From NCBI RefSeq assembly GCF_016097415.1, contig NZ_JAEHGE010000003.1, positions 196,880 to 260,879 of the forward strand: a DNA stretch of 64,000 nt. The letters run 5' to 3'. How positions within the stretch are numbered: the stretch's first letter is position 1; each line of letters starts with the position of its first letter. The DNA comes from a sulfur-oxidizing endosymbiont of Gigantopelta aegis (GTDB lineage Bacteria; Pseudomonadota; Gammaproteobacteria; GRL18). Below are positions 40,302-51,039 of the stretch, in pieces. The notes under the pieces were generated by a model that worked only from the letters and a program-made list of their open reading frames with translations, was not told where the DNA came from and made no database searches. The translations under genes and the position numbers were made by a program.

Positions 40302-41996
40302 ATGGATACACAACGTTTAATTTTATTCGCAGCCTTTATGCTAGTTTCAATGTCATTGTGGCAGTCATGGCAAATACAGGTTAATCCGCCACCAAGCAGA
40401 ACACAGAGTGAAAGTGCGAGTAATTCTGCAAATAATGCCAATACACAGCCCAGTATTCCATCAGGTAATGATTTACCCTCTGTTCCAGTGAACAATACCA
40501 CGGATAATGCGTCGTCAGTTCAAATGAGCACACCTTCAGTAGCCACAAAAATGGCCAGTGGTCAGCGAGTTAGAGTGAAAACTGATGTCTTTGAAATTGA
40601 AATAGATACTATCGGTGGTGATATCAGGCGTGTCGCTTTATTGGATTATCCTAATGATGTGAATCATGATCCCAGCCCAGTGGTATTAATGAATGATAAG
40701 TCGGGTACTTTTTTTATTAGCCAGACAGGTCTATTAGCGTCCAACAAAGAGAGTAATTATGCACCGGATCATAATGTCACTTATAGTATTGATAAATCCA
40801 GTTATGAGTTAGGTACACAAACTGAAATAAATGTGCCTCTAACCTGGACTTCAGAAGATGGCCAATTTACCTTAACTAAGATTTATACTTTTTATCCTGG
40901 TAAATATGAAATTAAAGTCAGGCATAAAATTACAAACAATTCTGCACTGGCCTGGCAAGGACATCTTTATCGTCAATTACAAAGAACTAATATCGAACAA
41001 GCCAGTATGTTTTTACACACTTATACCGGTGGCATGATTTCAAAAGATGTGGATGGCTTTGAGAAAATTGATTTCCCGGAAATGATGGAAGTTAATCTCA
41101 ATCGTAGCAACAAGGGTGGTTGGATTTCGATGATTCAGCACTATTTTATGGGCGCATGGATTCCACCACAAAATAGTACAGAAAATTACTATACTCGAGT
41201 GACCAATAAAAATACCTCTGATCCCCATTATATTCTCGGTATGATTTCAGCCGCACAGGTCGTTAATCCAAATAGTAGCCTGGAGATGACAGATACATTA
41301 TTTGTCGGGCCTAAGTTACAGCTACATATTAAAGAATTAGCACCAGGTCTTGATAGTACAGTTGATTATGGTTTTTTATCAGTCATTGCTCATCCTATTT
41401 ATTGGTTACTTGATCAAATTCAAAATGTGGTTGGTAACTGGGGTTTGTCTATTATTTTCTTAACCATGATTATCAAAGGCCTATTTTATAAACTTTCTGC
41501 AGCCTCTTATAAATCCATGGCTCATATGAGAAAAGTGACACCGCGCCTAAAAGCCATACAAGAACAATTCAAAGATAATTCCGCTGAAAAAAATAAAGCC
41601 ATGATGGAATTATATAAGAAAGAAAAAATTAACCCTTTGGGTGGTTGTCTACCGGTAGTGGTACAAATACCAGTGTTTATTTCTTTATATTGGGTATTAT
41701 TAGAAAGTGTTGAAATGCGTCAAGCAGACTTTATGTTATGGCTGAATAACTTATCTGCACCTGATCCCTATTATATATTGCCGCTGATCATGGGTGTTTC
41801 TATGTTTGTGCAGCAAAAATTGAATCCAGCACCAATGGATCCCGTGCAGGCAAAAGTAATGATGATGTTACCCGTCATATTTACCGTCTTTTTTGCTTTC
41901 TTCCCATCAGGCTTAGTTTTATATTGGGTTGTGAATAACTTATTATCCATTTCTCAGCAATGGTATATTACCCGTTCAATCGAGAAGAATGGCTAA
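40302..41996 (+). CDS. yidC: Membrane protein insertase YidC
   Basis: 564 residues. N-terminal membrane anchor ([19 protein letters not shown]), a large periplasmic beta domain (about 75-345), then the conserved five-helix Oxa1 domain ([59 protein letters not shown]). Inserts inner-membrane proteins. Its end overlaps mnmE by 8 bp. Confidence 0.98.
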   Translation: MDTQRLILFAAFMLVSMSLWQSWQIQVNPPPSRTQSESASNSANNANTQPSIPSGNDLPSVPVNNTTDNASSVQMSTPSVATKMASGQRVRVKTDVFEIEIDTIGGDIRRVALLDYPNDVNHDPSPVVLMNDKSGTFFISQTGLLASNKESNYAPDHNVTYSIDKSSYELGTQTEINVPLTWTSEDGQFTLTKIYTFYPGKYEIKVRHKITNNSALAWQGHLYRQLQRTNIEQASMFLHTYTGGMISKDVDGFEKIDFPEMMEVNLNRSNKGGWISMIQHYFMGAWIPPQNSTENYYTRVTNKNTSDPHYILGMISAAQVVNPNSSLEMTDTLFVGPKLQLHIKELAPGLDSTVDYGFLSVIAHPIYWLLDQIQNVVGNWGLSIIFLTMIIKGLFYKLSAASYKSMAHMRKVTPRLKAIQEQFKDNSAEKNKAMMELYKKEKINPLGGCLPVVVQIPVFISLYWVLLESVEMRQADFMLWLNNLSAPDPYYILPLIMGVSMFVQQKLNPAPMDPVQAKVMMMLPVIFTVFFAFFPSGLVLYWVVNNLLSISQQWYITRSIEKNG

Positions 41997-43356
41997 TTTA
42001 TCGAGCACTACAATTGCCGCTTTAGCTACCGCCCCCGGTCGAGGGGGTGTTGGTATTATTCGTATATCAGGTTCGCAAGCACTTACTATTGCTGAACAAG
42101 TTCTGCACCAGAATCCCAAACCACGTTATGCACACTATCTGCCTTTTTTCGATGCAGATCAGCAAGAAATAGATGCGGGCATTGCAATCTACTTTCCAGG
42201 TCCCAATTCTTTCACTGGCGAAGACGTTGTAGAATTACAAGGTCATGGCGGCCCTATTGTCATGGATATGTTATTACAGCGGGTTATTGCCTTAGGTGCT
42301 GAGCCAGCAAAACCAGGTGAATTCAGTGAACGGGCTTTTTTAAATGATAAATTAGACCTAGCACAGGCAGAAGCCATTGCGGATCTAATAGATGCCAGTA
42401 GTGAACAAGCTGCGCGTTCTGCTTTGCGATCCTTGCAGGGTGATTTTTCAAAACTAATTCATGAGCAAGTTGAAGCCTTGATCCATTTACGGATTTATGT
42501 CGAAGCAGCTATTGATTTTCCTGAGGAAGAAATTGATTTTCTTTCGGATGGTAAAGTAGAAAAAGATACCATCACTATTTTAAATGATCTGCAGCAGATT
42601 TTAATAAAAGCACAGCAAGGCTGTATTATGCGTGAAGGTATGACCGTTGCCATAGCCGGTCAGCCCAATGCCGGAAAATCCAGTTTACTTAATGCATTGT
42701 CAGGCAAAGAGTCTGCAATTGTCACCGATATCGCCGGTACAACACGTGATGTATTAAAAGAAGAAATAAATATTGATGGTATGCCTTTGCATATTATTGA
42801 TACGGCGGGTTTGCGTGAGAGTGATTGCGAAGTAGAAAAAATCGGTATAGAACGCGCCTGGAATGTGATCGAAAATGCCGATCAAATTTTATTAGTGATT
42901 GATGAAAATAAAATTGATGATAAAGATAGCATAAAAATTAATCAGGATTTATTACAACAATTTCCAGACTCCATTGATATTACTCTAATACACAATAAAA
43001 TCGATAGATTAGAAAAAAAACCAACAATTATTAAGTCTGAGCATCGGACTCAAATATATTTGTCGGCAAAACACAATCAAGGCATCAATTTACTCAAAAC
43101 CCATTTAAAAGAATGTATGGGGTTTCAAAATGCCGGTGAAGGCAGCTTCATGGCTCGAAGAAGACATCTAGAAGCGATCAACAAAGCCATCGCAGCAGTA
43201 CAAAATGGCCTTTCCCAACTACAAGAATTCTCTGCGGGTGAACTTTTAGCTGAAGAATTACGCCTAGCACAAAATTCCCTTTCCGAAATTACCGGAGAAT
43301 TCACTTCAGACGATCTCCTCGGTCGAATTTTTACCAGTTTTTGTATTGGAAAATAA
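41989..43356 (+). CDS. mnmE: tRNA modification GTPase MnmE
   Basis: 455 residues. N-terminal folate-binding domain, G domain ([35 protein letters not shown]) and the C-terminal CIGK, whose Cys is catalytically important. With MnmG it makes the 5-carboxymethylaminomethyl-U34 of tRNAs. Closes the conserved cluster. Confidence 0.98.
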   Translation: MANLSSTTIAALATAPGRGGVGIIRISGSQALTIAEQVLHQNPKPRYAHYLPFFDADQQEIDAGIAIYFPGPNSFTGEDVVELQGHGGPIVMDMLLQRVIALGAEPAKPGEFSERAFLNDKLDLAQAEAIADLIDASSEQAARSALRSLQGDFSKLIHEQVEALIHLRIYVEAAIDFPEEEIDFLSDGKVEKDTITILNDLQQILIKAQQGCIMREGMTVAIAGQPNAGKSSLLNALSGKESAIVTDIAGTTRDVLKEEINIDGMPLHIIDTAGLRESDCEVEKIGIERAWNVIENADQILLVIDENKIDDKDSIKINQDLLQQFPDSIDITLIHNKIDRLEKKPTIIKSEHRTQIYLSAKHNQGINLLKTHLKECMGFQNAGEGSFMARRRHLEAINKAIAAVQNGLSQLQEFSAGELLAEELRLAQNSLSEITGEFTSDDLLGRIFTSFCIGK

Positions 43357-43472
43357 CGAATTTTCATTAAAATCACTTGTTTCAACCTATGTTGAAATGG
43401 CTAGAAAAAGTGAAATTATGTTAAAAAAAATTCAGCTCAGATATCAAAGTGGAGAAGAGCCAGTTTGGACAT

Positions 43473-43844
43473 CTATTTCTTAAAATAAACAACTTCAGGT
43501 AAATTAAGAAAATGTTCGTCAGAGGTGATAAGTTCAACGTGTTCATTTTGGGCTGTTGCATAAATAATCGCATCAGCAAAAGACAATTTATATTCTGAAG
43601 AAAAATCGCCAGCTAATAATGAAATTGATGTTGTTAAAGGTATTACTTTTCCTTGCTCAGTTAAAGCAATGGCTTTTAAGGCTTCCTGTTTATTTTTGAC
43701 TCGACTTGCCCATTTATATAGTTCAAATTGTACTGAAGTTGGAACAATAATCGATTCAACATCTTGCATATAGACTTGATATTTATTGGCAAGAATACCA
43801 TCGGTTAACCACTCAATCCAGCCACAGGTATCAACCAGGATCAT
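43473..43844 (-). CDS. PIN-domain toxin (VapC-like)
   Basis: 123 residues. PIN acidic residues in ILVDTCGWIEWL (Asp5), then Glu in the VQFELYKW helix, and LSFADAIIYATAQ and LITSDEHF near the end. Probably an RNase. The start overlaps the antitoxin stop by 4 bp. Ends 116 bp after mnmE on the opposite strand. Confidence 0.9.
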   Translation of the reverse strand: MILVDTCGWIEWLTDGILANKYQVYMQDVESIIVPTSVQFELYKWASRVKNKQEALKAIALTEQGKVIPLTTSISLLAGDFSSEYKLSFADAIIYATAQNEHVELITSDEHFLNLPEVVYFKK

Positions 43845-44071
43845 AGTTTTCTATCCTGCCCGTCACGGTATTGTTCAGATTTTACCGCTTCAGCTATTTT
43901 AAATTCAGAAAAAGATCCTCTGGCATCTTCAATGGATTGCATGGGTATCATTTCAATAATCGATCCTCTGGTAATTAAAGTAAATTGTTGCCCGGATTTT
44001 ATGTCCATGCTTTCTCTAATGGCCTTCGGAATTGATATTTGATATTTACTGGAGAGTTTAGCTGATATCAT
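43841..44071 (-). CDS. AbrB/SpoVT-type antitoxin
   Basis: 76 residues with the swapped-hairpin AbrB motif at the N-terminus (KLSSKYQISIPKAIRESMDIKSGQQFTLI) and a short toxin-binding tail. Coupled to the PIN toxin gene; the pair is expected to autoregulate. Confidence 0.9.
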   Translation of the reverse strand: MISAKLSSKYQISIPKAIRESMDIKSGQQFTLITRGSIIEMIPMQSIEDARGSFSEFKIAEAVKSEQYRDGQDRKL

Positions 44072-44157
44072 TATTTTACCTTTTTAATATCGATAAATAT
44101 AATGTAAGATAACATTTGTATTAGGTGAATATCAATTGCCTTTGATATAAAAATATT

Positions 44158-45066
44158 TTAACTAAGGCAACATTTGCTTTTTAACTGCTCAGTAAAAATG
44201 TCCATTAATAGGGTTAATTCATTGGTCCTGACATAATTAGGTCTAATAACTAAGGCAATGATCCTATGGGGGCCGGGCTCATTTAAGTGAATAGCTCTGA
44301 GTTCTGATTCAGGGCGTATTAATTGGTCTAGTGCCATCTGAGGGACAATAGTTGTGCCCAGTTTACCGGCAACCATTTGAATTAAAGTGTGTAAACTAGC
44401 CGAATCAAAATCTGAATTTTGTTTTTTATTGTTAAAATTACACGCAGCCAAGGCATGTTCTTTTAAACAATGTCCCTCTTTTAATAACATCAATTTTTCT
44501 ATTTCTAACTCTTCACTGGTAATTTCTTGCATTTTTTTCGGGCATTCATCTTTATGGCATATCCAGTAAAAATCTTCCTGCCAAAAATTAAAACTCATTA
44601 AGCCTTCAATGGGGAATGGCAGAGCAAGGATAGCGGCATCAATGTCACCTGATTTCACCATATTCACTAAAACATGGGATTGCTCTTCGAGAATTCTGAG
44701 TTTTAATTCAGGATATTGTTTTCTCACTTCGGGTAAGACTTTAGGCAGAAGATAGGGACCAATAGTAGGAATAACACCGATACTCATGGGGTTAGAAAAG
44801 GGTAGTTTACTATTTTGTGAAATCTGCAATAGATCGTCTAATTCCAGCTTTACTCTTTTGGCCTTATTTAGTATTAATTGGCCTGTATTAGTAATTAATA
44901 CTTGTTTGTTATTGCGCTCAAAGATGGTTAAACCTAATTGCTTCTCAAGTTCATGGATGGCGGTACTCAATGCTGATTGAGAGATATTACAGGCCTCAGC
45001 TGCCTTTTTAAAGTGTAAGGTTTTTTCAATTGCTAAGGCATAATTCAGTTGTTTTAAAGAAATCAT
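44158..45066 (-). CDS. oxyR: LysR-family peroxide regulator OxyR
   Basis: 302 residues. N-terminal LysR HTH (NISQSALSTAIHELEKQLGLTIFERN). Cys200 and Cys209 in LLKEGHCLKEHALAAC align with the redox pair C199/C208 of E. coli OxyR. The flanking TxxQMVAGKLGTTIVP is also typical. No peroxidase gene adjoins it, and the peroxiredoxin at 5 kb is broken. Confidence 0.92.
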   Translation of the reverse strand: MISLKQLNYALAIEKTLHFKKAAEACNISQSALSTAIHELEKQLGLTIFERNNKQVLITNTGQLILNKAKRVKLELDDLLQISQNSKLPFSNPMSIGVIPTIGPYLLPKVLPEVRKQYPELKLRILEEQSHVLVNMVKSGDIDAAILALPFPIEGLMSFNFWQEDFYWICHKDECPKKMQEITSEELEIEKLMLLKEGHCLKEHALAACNFNNKKQNSDFDSASLHTLIQMVAGKLGTTIVPQMALDQLIRPESELRAIHLNEPGPHRIIALVIRPNYVRTNELTLLMDIFTEQLKSKCCLS

Positions 45067-45179
45067 AATTTTATCGATTGATTTTATTGAACATAAACCC
45101 TATTTTAATTAGTTTTATAAAATTTAATAGCCCTTTTATTGCTGAAATGTATATTACACCTGAGACTGTCTCTAAAATT

Positions 45180-47086
45180 GTAACTTCTCAATAAGTCTGT
45201 GCATTTAAACAGCACAAACTTTACCTTTCAGCAACTCAGGCAGATATGGGATCAAATTTCTCTTGCTGATCCGGTCATTAATAAAATCCCAGAATGAAAT
45301 TCCTTGTTTCAAACAAGTTTTCTTTAAACTGACAAAGGTATCTCTGCAAAGTTGCCCATCCTTTGAGCGTGTACTACCACTAATTTTACGCTTAATAACA
45401 TATTCTCGAATATCATTTTCACTCAAATTATTATGAAGAGGAATATCAGGCCGTTCCAATACCAGCAGTAATTCTGTTTTATTTCTTGCCAATCGTTTCA
45501 GTGCCTGATTCAACGTTTCAAAGCTTGTTTTAGTCCGGCACAATTCATCAAAATGTTCAGCAATCGCTGACTTCAACGGATCATCTGGCTCAAGTTTATA
45601 TTGTTTGAGATCATAAAATAGTTCCCAAATCTGAGTATGTACCCAGTTCAGTTCTTTATCATGTCGCTCATTGAGTGGTAGTATCCGCTGAAACACTCTG
45701 TCTGCATGTATCCAACATAATGCGTGCAACAAAATATCAAATTGTCCTGCATCATCACTCACAATCACCAAATCACTTGGAAAGCCACTGTTAATTAATG
45801 CCCCCAGTAAAGCGCCTTCTGTGGCAATGCGAACATGCCGTTGTGTTATGATACTATTGTTCTGCAGATAGTATTTCCAGGCTTCTTCATTATCAAAGCA
45901 AGTCTGATGACTTTGTTCAATAACGCTCAATGGCTTGTGAGGTAATTTTTCTGCTCTCATATAATCAAGTGCTGCATCGTTGAGCGTATAATCAACAGCA
46001 GCACCTCGTAACAATTGTAGAAAATTAATCCGGCTCTTATATCGAGTACTTGAAAACCAGGCAAAGGTTTCATTGCCAACGTGAGTACAATAACCATTCT
46101 TTCCATCATGACGACTACCCGTATCATCAACATGGATATAAGTACTATTGTTGATACCGGCAGTTAGCAATGTATTTTTTTCAGTATGAAAATGGTCTTT
46201 GTCATGGATTAAAATCTCATTGATCTGACCCGTTGAAATATCAAAACCTAATTCTGTTAATTGTTGTATTATCAATGGCTGAGTCACTCTCTGGTGATAA
46301 TATTGATAAACGATATAACTCTGTAATGTATGGCCAAAATGTCCTATATGTGTATCAAAGCTCAATTTTCCTATACAGGTATCACCATCGGGTGTTTTAT
46401 AGCGAGCCAATCGATAACGAGTATTGAAAGGCTTAATCAGCAGCTCCTGAACAAAATAATCCTGATACCCTAAAAAACGTGAATGTTCTGGCAGGTTATC
46501 TGGTTTGATAACGGTGGTTTTATGAATAGCCAATTTCTTCTTTCGTTTACGACTTTTACTAGTCCCATTTCCTGAGTTGTTTTTCTTGCTTCCTGAATGA
46601 CCTGTCGGATTATCATTGTCATCATCCTTTGGCAATTTACTGGCTCTTATTTTAGGCTTTGGAGGTAGCTTTTTAAGCTTAGCAACTTCTGTTTTAAGGG
46701 CATCGATTTCAACCTGTTGGTTTTGAATGATTTCCTGTTGTTGCTCCATGAAAGCAAGGAGTAATCGGACTACCGGTGTCTTTTCTTCTTCAGGTATCTC
46801 TGGAATTGGAGGTAATTTTTTCACTATAATCAATACAGGTTGTTTTCAATAAAACAATTGTATCATGGCTTTTTAAGGCTCTTTAGTTTGCCCTGTGTTG
46901 ATCAAACTCCCTCTCAGTTAAGATAATATTCAAAAATATTCTATTTCGATCTGAGACAGATCGACAGGATCATTTATAGGGATAAATTACATGGGGCAGT
47001 GAAAATGCAATTTTTGTCCTCTAAAATGCTGTCAAGACTTTTTTTGTTTTTATTTCAAGTTTTGCACAGACTTATTGAGAAGTTAC
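45180..47086 (-). mobile_element. IS66-family element with a single transposase gene (1907 bp)
   Basis: Perfect 24-bp terminal inverted repeats (GTAACTTCTCAATAAG then TCTGTGCA) at both ends. One gene only, without tnpA/tnpB, as in the single-gene IS66 branch. No 8-bp target duplication is visible between TAAAATT on the left and GAGTGTG on the right, so one flank may have been rearranged. The last 230 bp before the right end are non-coding. It truncates a MshQ-like gene. Confidence 0.88.
45205..46833 (-). CDS. IS66-family transposase
   Basis: 542 residues, intact. N-terminal leucine-zipper-like helix (LLLAFMEQQQEIIQNQQVEIDALKTEVAKL), a basic linker, and the core with YIHVDDTGSRHDGKNGYCTHVG, LVIVSDDAGQFD, CWIHADRVFQR and PLHNNLSENDIREYV. 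It may be functional. Confidence 0.9.
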   Translation of the reverse strand: MIIVKKLPPIPEIPEEEKTPVVRLLLAFMEQQQEIIQNQQVEIDALKTEVAKLKKLPPKPKIRASKLPKDDDNDNPTGHSGSKKNNSGNGTSKSRKRKKKLAIHKTTVIKPDNLPEHSRFLGYQDYFVQELLIKPFNTRYRLARYKTPDGDTCIGKLSFDTHIGHFGHTLQSYIVYQYYHQRVTQPLIIQQLTELGFDISTGQINEILIHDKDHFHTEKNTLLTAGINNSTYIHVDDTGSRHDGKNGYCTHVGNETFAWFSSTRYKSRINFLQLLRGAAVDYTLNDAALDYMRAEKLPHKPLSVIEQSHQTCFDNEEAWKYYLQNNSIITQRHVRIATEGALLGALINSGFPSDLVIVSDDAGQFDILLHALCWIHADRVFQRILPLNERHDKELNWVHTQIWELFYDLKQYKLEPDDPLKSAIAEHFDELCRTKTSFETLNQALKRLARNKTELLLVLERPDIPLHNNLSENDIREYVIKRKISGSTRSKDGQLCRDTFVSLKKTCLKQGISFWDFINDRISKRNLIPYLPELLKGKVCAV

Positions 47087-48616
47087 GAGTGTGGCACTTA
47101 ACAATATGCTTTCAGAGGAGATTTCATTGCCAAAATTAGTGGCTAGAGCATTATCTGAGAGTGAAGTATTATTACTGGGGATGCTGTCATTATGGCCATC
47201 AGGAATGCCATCATTATCACTATCATCAATGGCTTGATACAAAACCGCCTGAGCGCTGGCTGTAAATGCTTCACCGGCTTTTCTAAAGACACTGCCTGTG
47301 CTACTACTGGCAGCAGGATTTCCAGTGACGGTGATGGTGAAGCCAAAAGGTCGGACAATAAATTGACCGCTAACGCTGAGTGTTGCCGCGCTGATGGGGG
47401 GTGTGGTGGTATTGTCGGCAACGAGTGTCTTAGTTGCATATAAGGTGATTTGTCCCACGTCGTCATAGAGAAAGGATAGTGGTGCAATCCCATTGGCATC
47501 AAAGTTCATGGTGACAGCGGTGTAGTTACTCACCGCGCCATTATCATTGCCAGCGATAGCGATGCCGGTGCTATAAATTGAATTGGCTGATAAATTTAAC
47601 AAGCCTGAAGCCTGACAACTGCTTGGATTATTGCATTCATAGGCAAAATTAACCGCTGTGTTTACGTTGGCAAAAGCAGTGGTGCAAGCACCACTCTGTG
47701 TATCAGTACGAATGGCTTGCAGGCCAATGTTCTGTGCGCCCGGCGCGGTGGAAGAGGGCTTGCTGCCTATTTGCTTGCCAATTGCCAAGGTGCTGAGGCT
47801 GGCTATATCGATAAAGCGAAAGGCTGTGTTGGTAAAGTTTAGAGGTAAATCTTCTGATGCAATGGCAGCACCGGTTAATTCAGTTGAATTACCATCAGTG
47901 ACATTAATATCAATACTGGAGACCGTGCTTTGTGCCAGGTAAAAAGTCGCTGAGGAGGTACCTGCCAAAATACTCAGTGGTGAGCTAATAATACTATCAA
48001 CAGCGGGCGTAGTAGTGATGGTGATGCTGGCATTGGAGCTAATATCTAGTGCGGCATGATTAATGTCATGAGCCGTGACAGTCACGAGTGAGGCCTCACA
48101 AGTCAGGCCTGTACCGCTATGACTGATGGCATAGTGATCGGCAATGGCGGTGACAATCACTTCAACACTATCGCTGATAATATTATTGTTATAATCCACG
48201 GCTTTATAAGTGGCAGTATAAGTACCTGCCTTAGTGTAGCTATGGCTGCTAGGAGTTAAAACAGTGGTACATAAATCGACAGTTGAAGTGTCCAGTGGCG
48301 TGTTATCACCATAATCCCATTGTTGAACAACATTGCCAACAATGATACTCAGGTTATCAGTATAGAGATCGGGATCAGCCAAGCCATCGCCATCACAATC
48401 AATTTCGGCAGTGAGGGTAAGTTGATAAATGCCTTCGTTGCTATAACTATGCGAGGCAATTGAGGCTTGGTTTCCTGCCGTCCATGGTGCGCTGGAAAAT
48501 GTTTCTATAGTGCCATCACCATAATCAACGGTATAGTCTGCGGCAACATTTTGTGCCATGACTAAGCTGATAAAAAATAGCCATAATAGCCTCTCAAAGC
48601 AGACTGAAGTCAACAT
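47087..48616 (-). pseudogene. MshQ-like (DUF6701) surface protein, C-terminus removed by IS66
   Basis: About 510 residues remain. Signal peptide (cleavage near NVAA), two PKD-like segments (YTVDYGDGTIETF and QQWDYGDNTPLD), then the MshQ pattern: GLTCEASLVTVTAHD, and SGQFIVRPFGFTITVTGNPAA with AGEAFTASAQAVLYQ. MshQ sits in type IV (MSHA) pilus operons as a tip or adhesin-like protein. The 3' end runs into the IS66 inverted repeat, which supplies the last residues and the stop. No other msh genes are in view. Confidence 0.82.
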
Positions 48617-48618
48617 GA

Positions 48619-49251
48619 TTATGGCCAGGTCACAGTAAATACATGGATATAAGTGATTGCATTACTGTCTTTCCAAGTGACGGTAAATTTGACTTCAGTA
48701 CCACTGGCCATGATGATTTTGTTACCCAGACTATCGACAAATTCAATTTCATTAATCTCAATGATCTCACCGGAGGTAATATCGATCCATTGGTTATTAT
48801 AAGGCGCATCACCGACAAGGGTATCAAAATCAGTGATTGGAAATGAATTAGCATTATCGACAGGGCTAATGAGCACATCATAAATCTTGTTGGCATTGAT
48901 CACTGGGGCATCAAACTTTAAATAATCAAATAACCAGGTATCACACTGACTAGAAGGATCATTAAGGCATTCCCAGCTAACGCCAAAACTAGTCAGGCGA
49001 ATCGTGCTGAGTGACTGGTTTTTAATCCGCCAGGCGACTTCAGAATCATTATGAGTATCTTTGGGAGCGGCTGTTCCATCGACATAGACCAGATCGTCAT
49101 TACAAATAACATCGGCATCAAAAGTAACCACATCATTGACTGCAACATTAATTGGGCCGCGACTACCACCGACACTGATGCTGACACTGGTGGCATAGAG
49201 GGAAGTGGGCAGGGAAATTGTTAAAATCAACAGTGCAATTTGGCGCAACAT
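48619..49251 (-). CDS. Secreted protein upstream of the MshQ-like gene
   Basis: 210 residues with a signal peptide (MLRQIALLILTISLPTSLYA). The rest is beta-rich with four cysteines (one near DVICNDD, one near WECLND, one QCDTW) and no recognised domain. It ends 3 bp before the next ATG, so the two genes form an operon, perhaps a minor pilin or adhesin partner. Confidence 0.65.
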   Translation of the reverse strand: MLRQIALLILTISLPTSLYATSVSISVGGSRGPINVAVNDVVTFDADVICNDDLVYVDGTAAPKDTHNDSEVAWRIKNQSLSTIRLTSFGVSWECLNDPSSQCDTWLFDYLKFDAPVINANKIYDVLISPVDNANSFPITDFDTLVGDAPYNNQWIDITSGEIIEINEIEFVDSLGNKIIMASGTEVKFTVTWKDSNAITYIHVFTVTWP

Positions 49252-49559
49252 AAAAAAACCTTATTTATTATCCGTTCCATTTAACTATAGCCAAGCATCA
49301 GGCATTTATCTATAGTCATAATCCCAAAAAAATCAGTTGAACCTACTGCGACCGCCTTATGCACCGAATCTTAAGGATTTTCCAGAACATTTTGACTTCA
49401 CCCTTAGGGTGACTACGAATAAAGCCAAAATAACCTGTAAAACCCTTAATCTTCAGCACCTAAGTCGCTCTCGCTACGATTCAACTGATTATTTTAGGAT
49501 AATAGATGGAAATGCAAGCTTAGTTCTTCTTCATCATTAACGCTAATGAAGCAAAAAAC
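49252..49559. other. Intergenic gap, nothing recognised
   Basis: 308 bp between the secreted-protein gene and hslR. Short frames exist on both strands without start signals or family resemblance. No repeat, hairpin or promoter stood out. Confidence 0.5.
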
Positions 49560-49985
49560 TCAATCATGTTGTGCTTGTTTAAATTGAATGATTTTACGGC
49601 GATCTTTCTTACTCGGGCGTTTGACGGTGTGCTGTGGCATGCCTTCAAAAATGGCTTTACGTTCCTGACTGCGTTTTTCTCTGGCGCTAATACTCTCGGC
49701 TGTTTCTTCATAGAGTGTTTGTGCAATAGGGGCAGGGCCTCGTTTACCTGATAGTTTGAGTACCAGCACGGTTTGTTCAATGGATTCTTTTTTTATCCGC
49801 AGGCTATAACCGATTTCGCTATGATGGCTAGGCTTAAAACGTTGGCCGTTGAGGTGAACCTTGCCGCCTTTGATTGCCTCGGTGGCTAAGGCGCGTGTTT
49901 TGTAAAAGCGCGCTGCCCAGAGCCATTTATCCAGTCTTATTTTTTCTTCTTGAGGCTTGTTAGCGGCTGTTTTTTTCTTGTTCAT
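49560..49985 (-). CDS. hslR: Heat-shock RNA-binding protein Hsp15 (S4 domain)
   Basis: 141 residues from ATG (MNKKKTAANKPQEEK); a longer frame adds five codons. S4 domain RLDKWLWAARFYKTRALATEAIKGGKVHLNGQ, then a basic tail. Hsp15 rescues stalled 50S subunits carrying nascent chains after heat shock. Confidence 0.93.
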   Translation of the reverse strand: MNKKKTAANKPQEEKIRLDKWLWAARFYKTRALATEAIKGGKVHLNGQRFKPSHHSEIGYSLRIKKESIEQTVLVLKLSGKRGPAPIAQTLYEETAESISAREKRSQERKAIFEGMPQHTVKRPSKKDRRKIIQFKQAQHD

Positions 49986-50170
49986 CGGTAGTGTGATCAC
50001 AAAATGAGTAAATAAAAGTAAAAAAAATTGCTTAAAAATAGCGCAATGGAAAAAAAGCGTCTATAAATTATAAGTATAACTGTAATATGAATTAATAAAA
50101 ACCGTGTCAGACCCTATGTTTGCTTTTAGCTAAGACGCGGTCAGATAAGGTAAGAAAAAGGTGTATCTTT

Positions 50171-51004
50171 ATGGCCAGACCCGTACGCATTGAATATCCC
50201 GGTGCCTATTATTATATTTCCTCAAAAGGCATTGAGGAAAAAACGATTTTTAATGATGCCCAAGACCGTCAGGAATTTCTACAAATTTTGCAAGAAGTCA
50301 TCGGGCGCATGCAATGGGAGGTGTTCGCTTACAATTTAATGCCTGATGCCTTTCAGTTGTTTATCAAAACCCCTAAGCCAAATTTATCCAAAGGAATGCG
50401 ACAATTGAATGGTATTTATACCCAGCGCTTTAATGTCAAATATGCTACCCAGGGCAATATATTTCATGGTCGCTTTAAGGCGGTATTAGTTGAAGATGAG
50501 TATTTTAGTGATGTAGTTAAGCATGTGGTTCATGTGCCTATTTTATTGCGTAAAGCGCGTAAGCTGGACAAATGGAAATGGAGTAGTTATCAGGCAACAG
50601 CAGGGCTTATCGAAGCGCCAGAATGGCTTAATACCAGTGCCGTGCTAGAAAAATTTTCTAAGCAGAAAAAACGTGCTCAGGCTGCCTTTGTTAAATCAAT
50701 AGCTAGCTTAGATAAGGACTTTGATATTATTGGCAATGTTAAGGGACAAATTCTACTGGGCAGTGATGGCTTTGTCACTAAATGGAAAAAACAATTGGCC
50801 AGCGGCAAGGTCATGGATAAGGCAAGGCAGCGTAAGGCGAAAAAAGTGAAGCCCTTATCGGACTTTGGTAAACGCTTTAAAAACATCAAAACGGCGATGG
50901 TTAAAGCCTATGAAACGGGAAATTATACGCTGGATCAAATTGGCAGTCATTTCGGTGTGCACTATAGTACGGTCAGTAGAACAGTCAAAAAATCAGGCTT
51001 TTAA
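50171..51004 (+). CDS. RAYT-like (Y1 transposase) protein without HUH motif, with C-terminal HTH
   Basis: 277 residues from MARPVRIEYPGAYYYISSKG. The overall pattern is the REP-associated Y1 transposase family, but the histidine motif normally NHxHLL reads PDAFQLFIKT, and the catalytic Tyr region YIxxNP reads VVKHVVHVP. The C-terminal 40 residues contain an HTH (NYTLDQIGSHFGVHYSTVSRTVKKSG). It probably cannot cleave DNA and may be a domesticated DNA-binding protein. Confidence 0.8.
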   Translation: MARPVRIEYPGAYYYISSKGIEEKTIFNDAQDRQEFLQILQEVIGRMQWEVFAYNLMPDAFQLFIKTPKPNLSKGMRQLNGIYTQRFNVKYATQGNIFHGRFKAVLVEDEYFSDVVKHVVHVPILLRKARKLDKWKWSSYQATAGLIEAPEWLNTSAVLEKFSKQKKRAQAAFVKSIASLDKDFDIIGNVKGQILLGSDGFVTKWKKQLASGKVMDKARQRKAKKVKPLSDFGKRFKNIKTAMVKAYETGNYTLDQIGSHFGVHYSTVSRTVKKSGF

Positions 51005-51039
51005 GCTGTTTTTTTGATAGCGGTTTTTTTAATAGAGGC

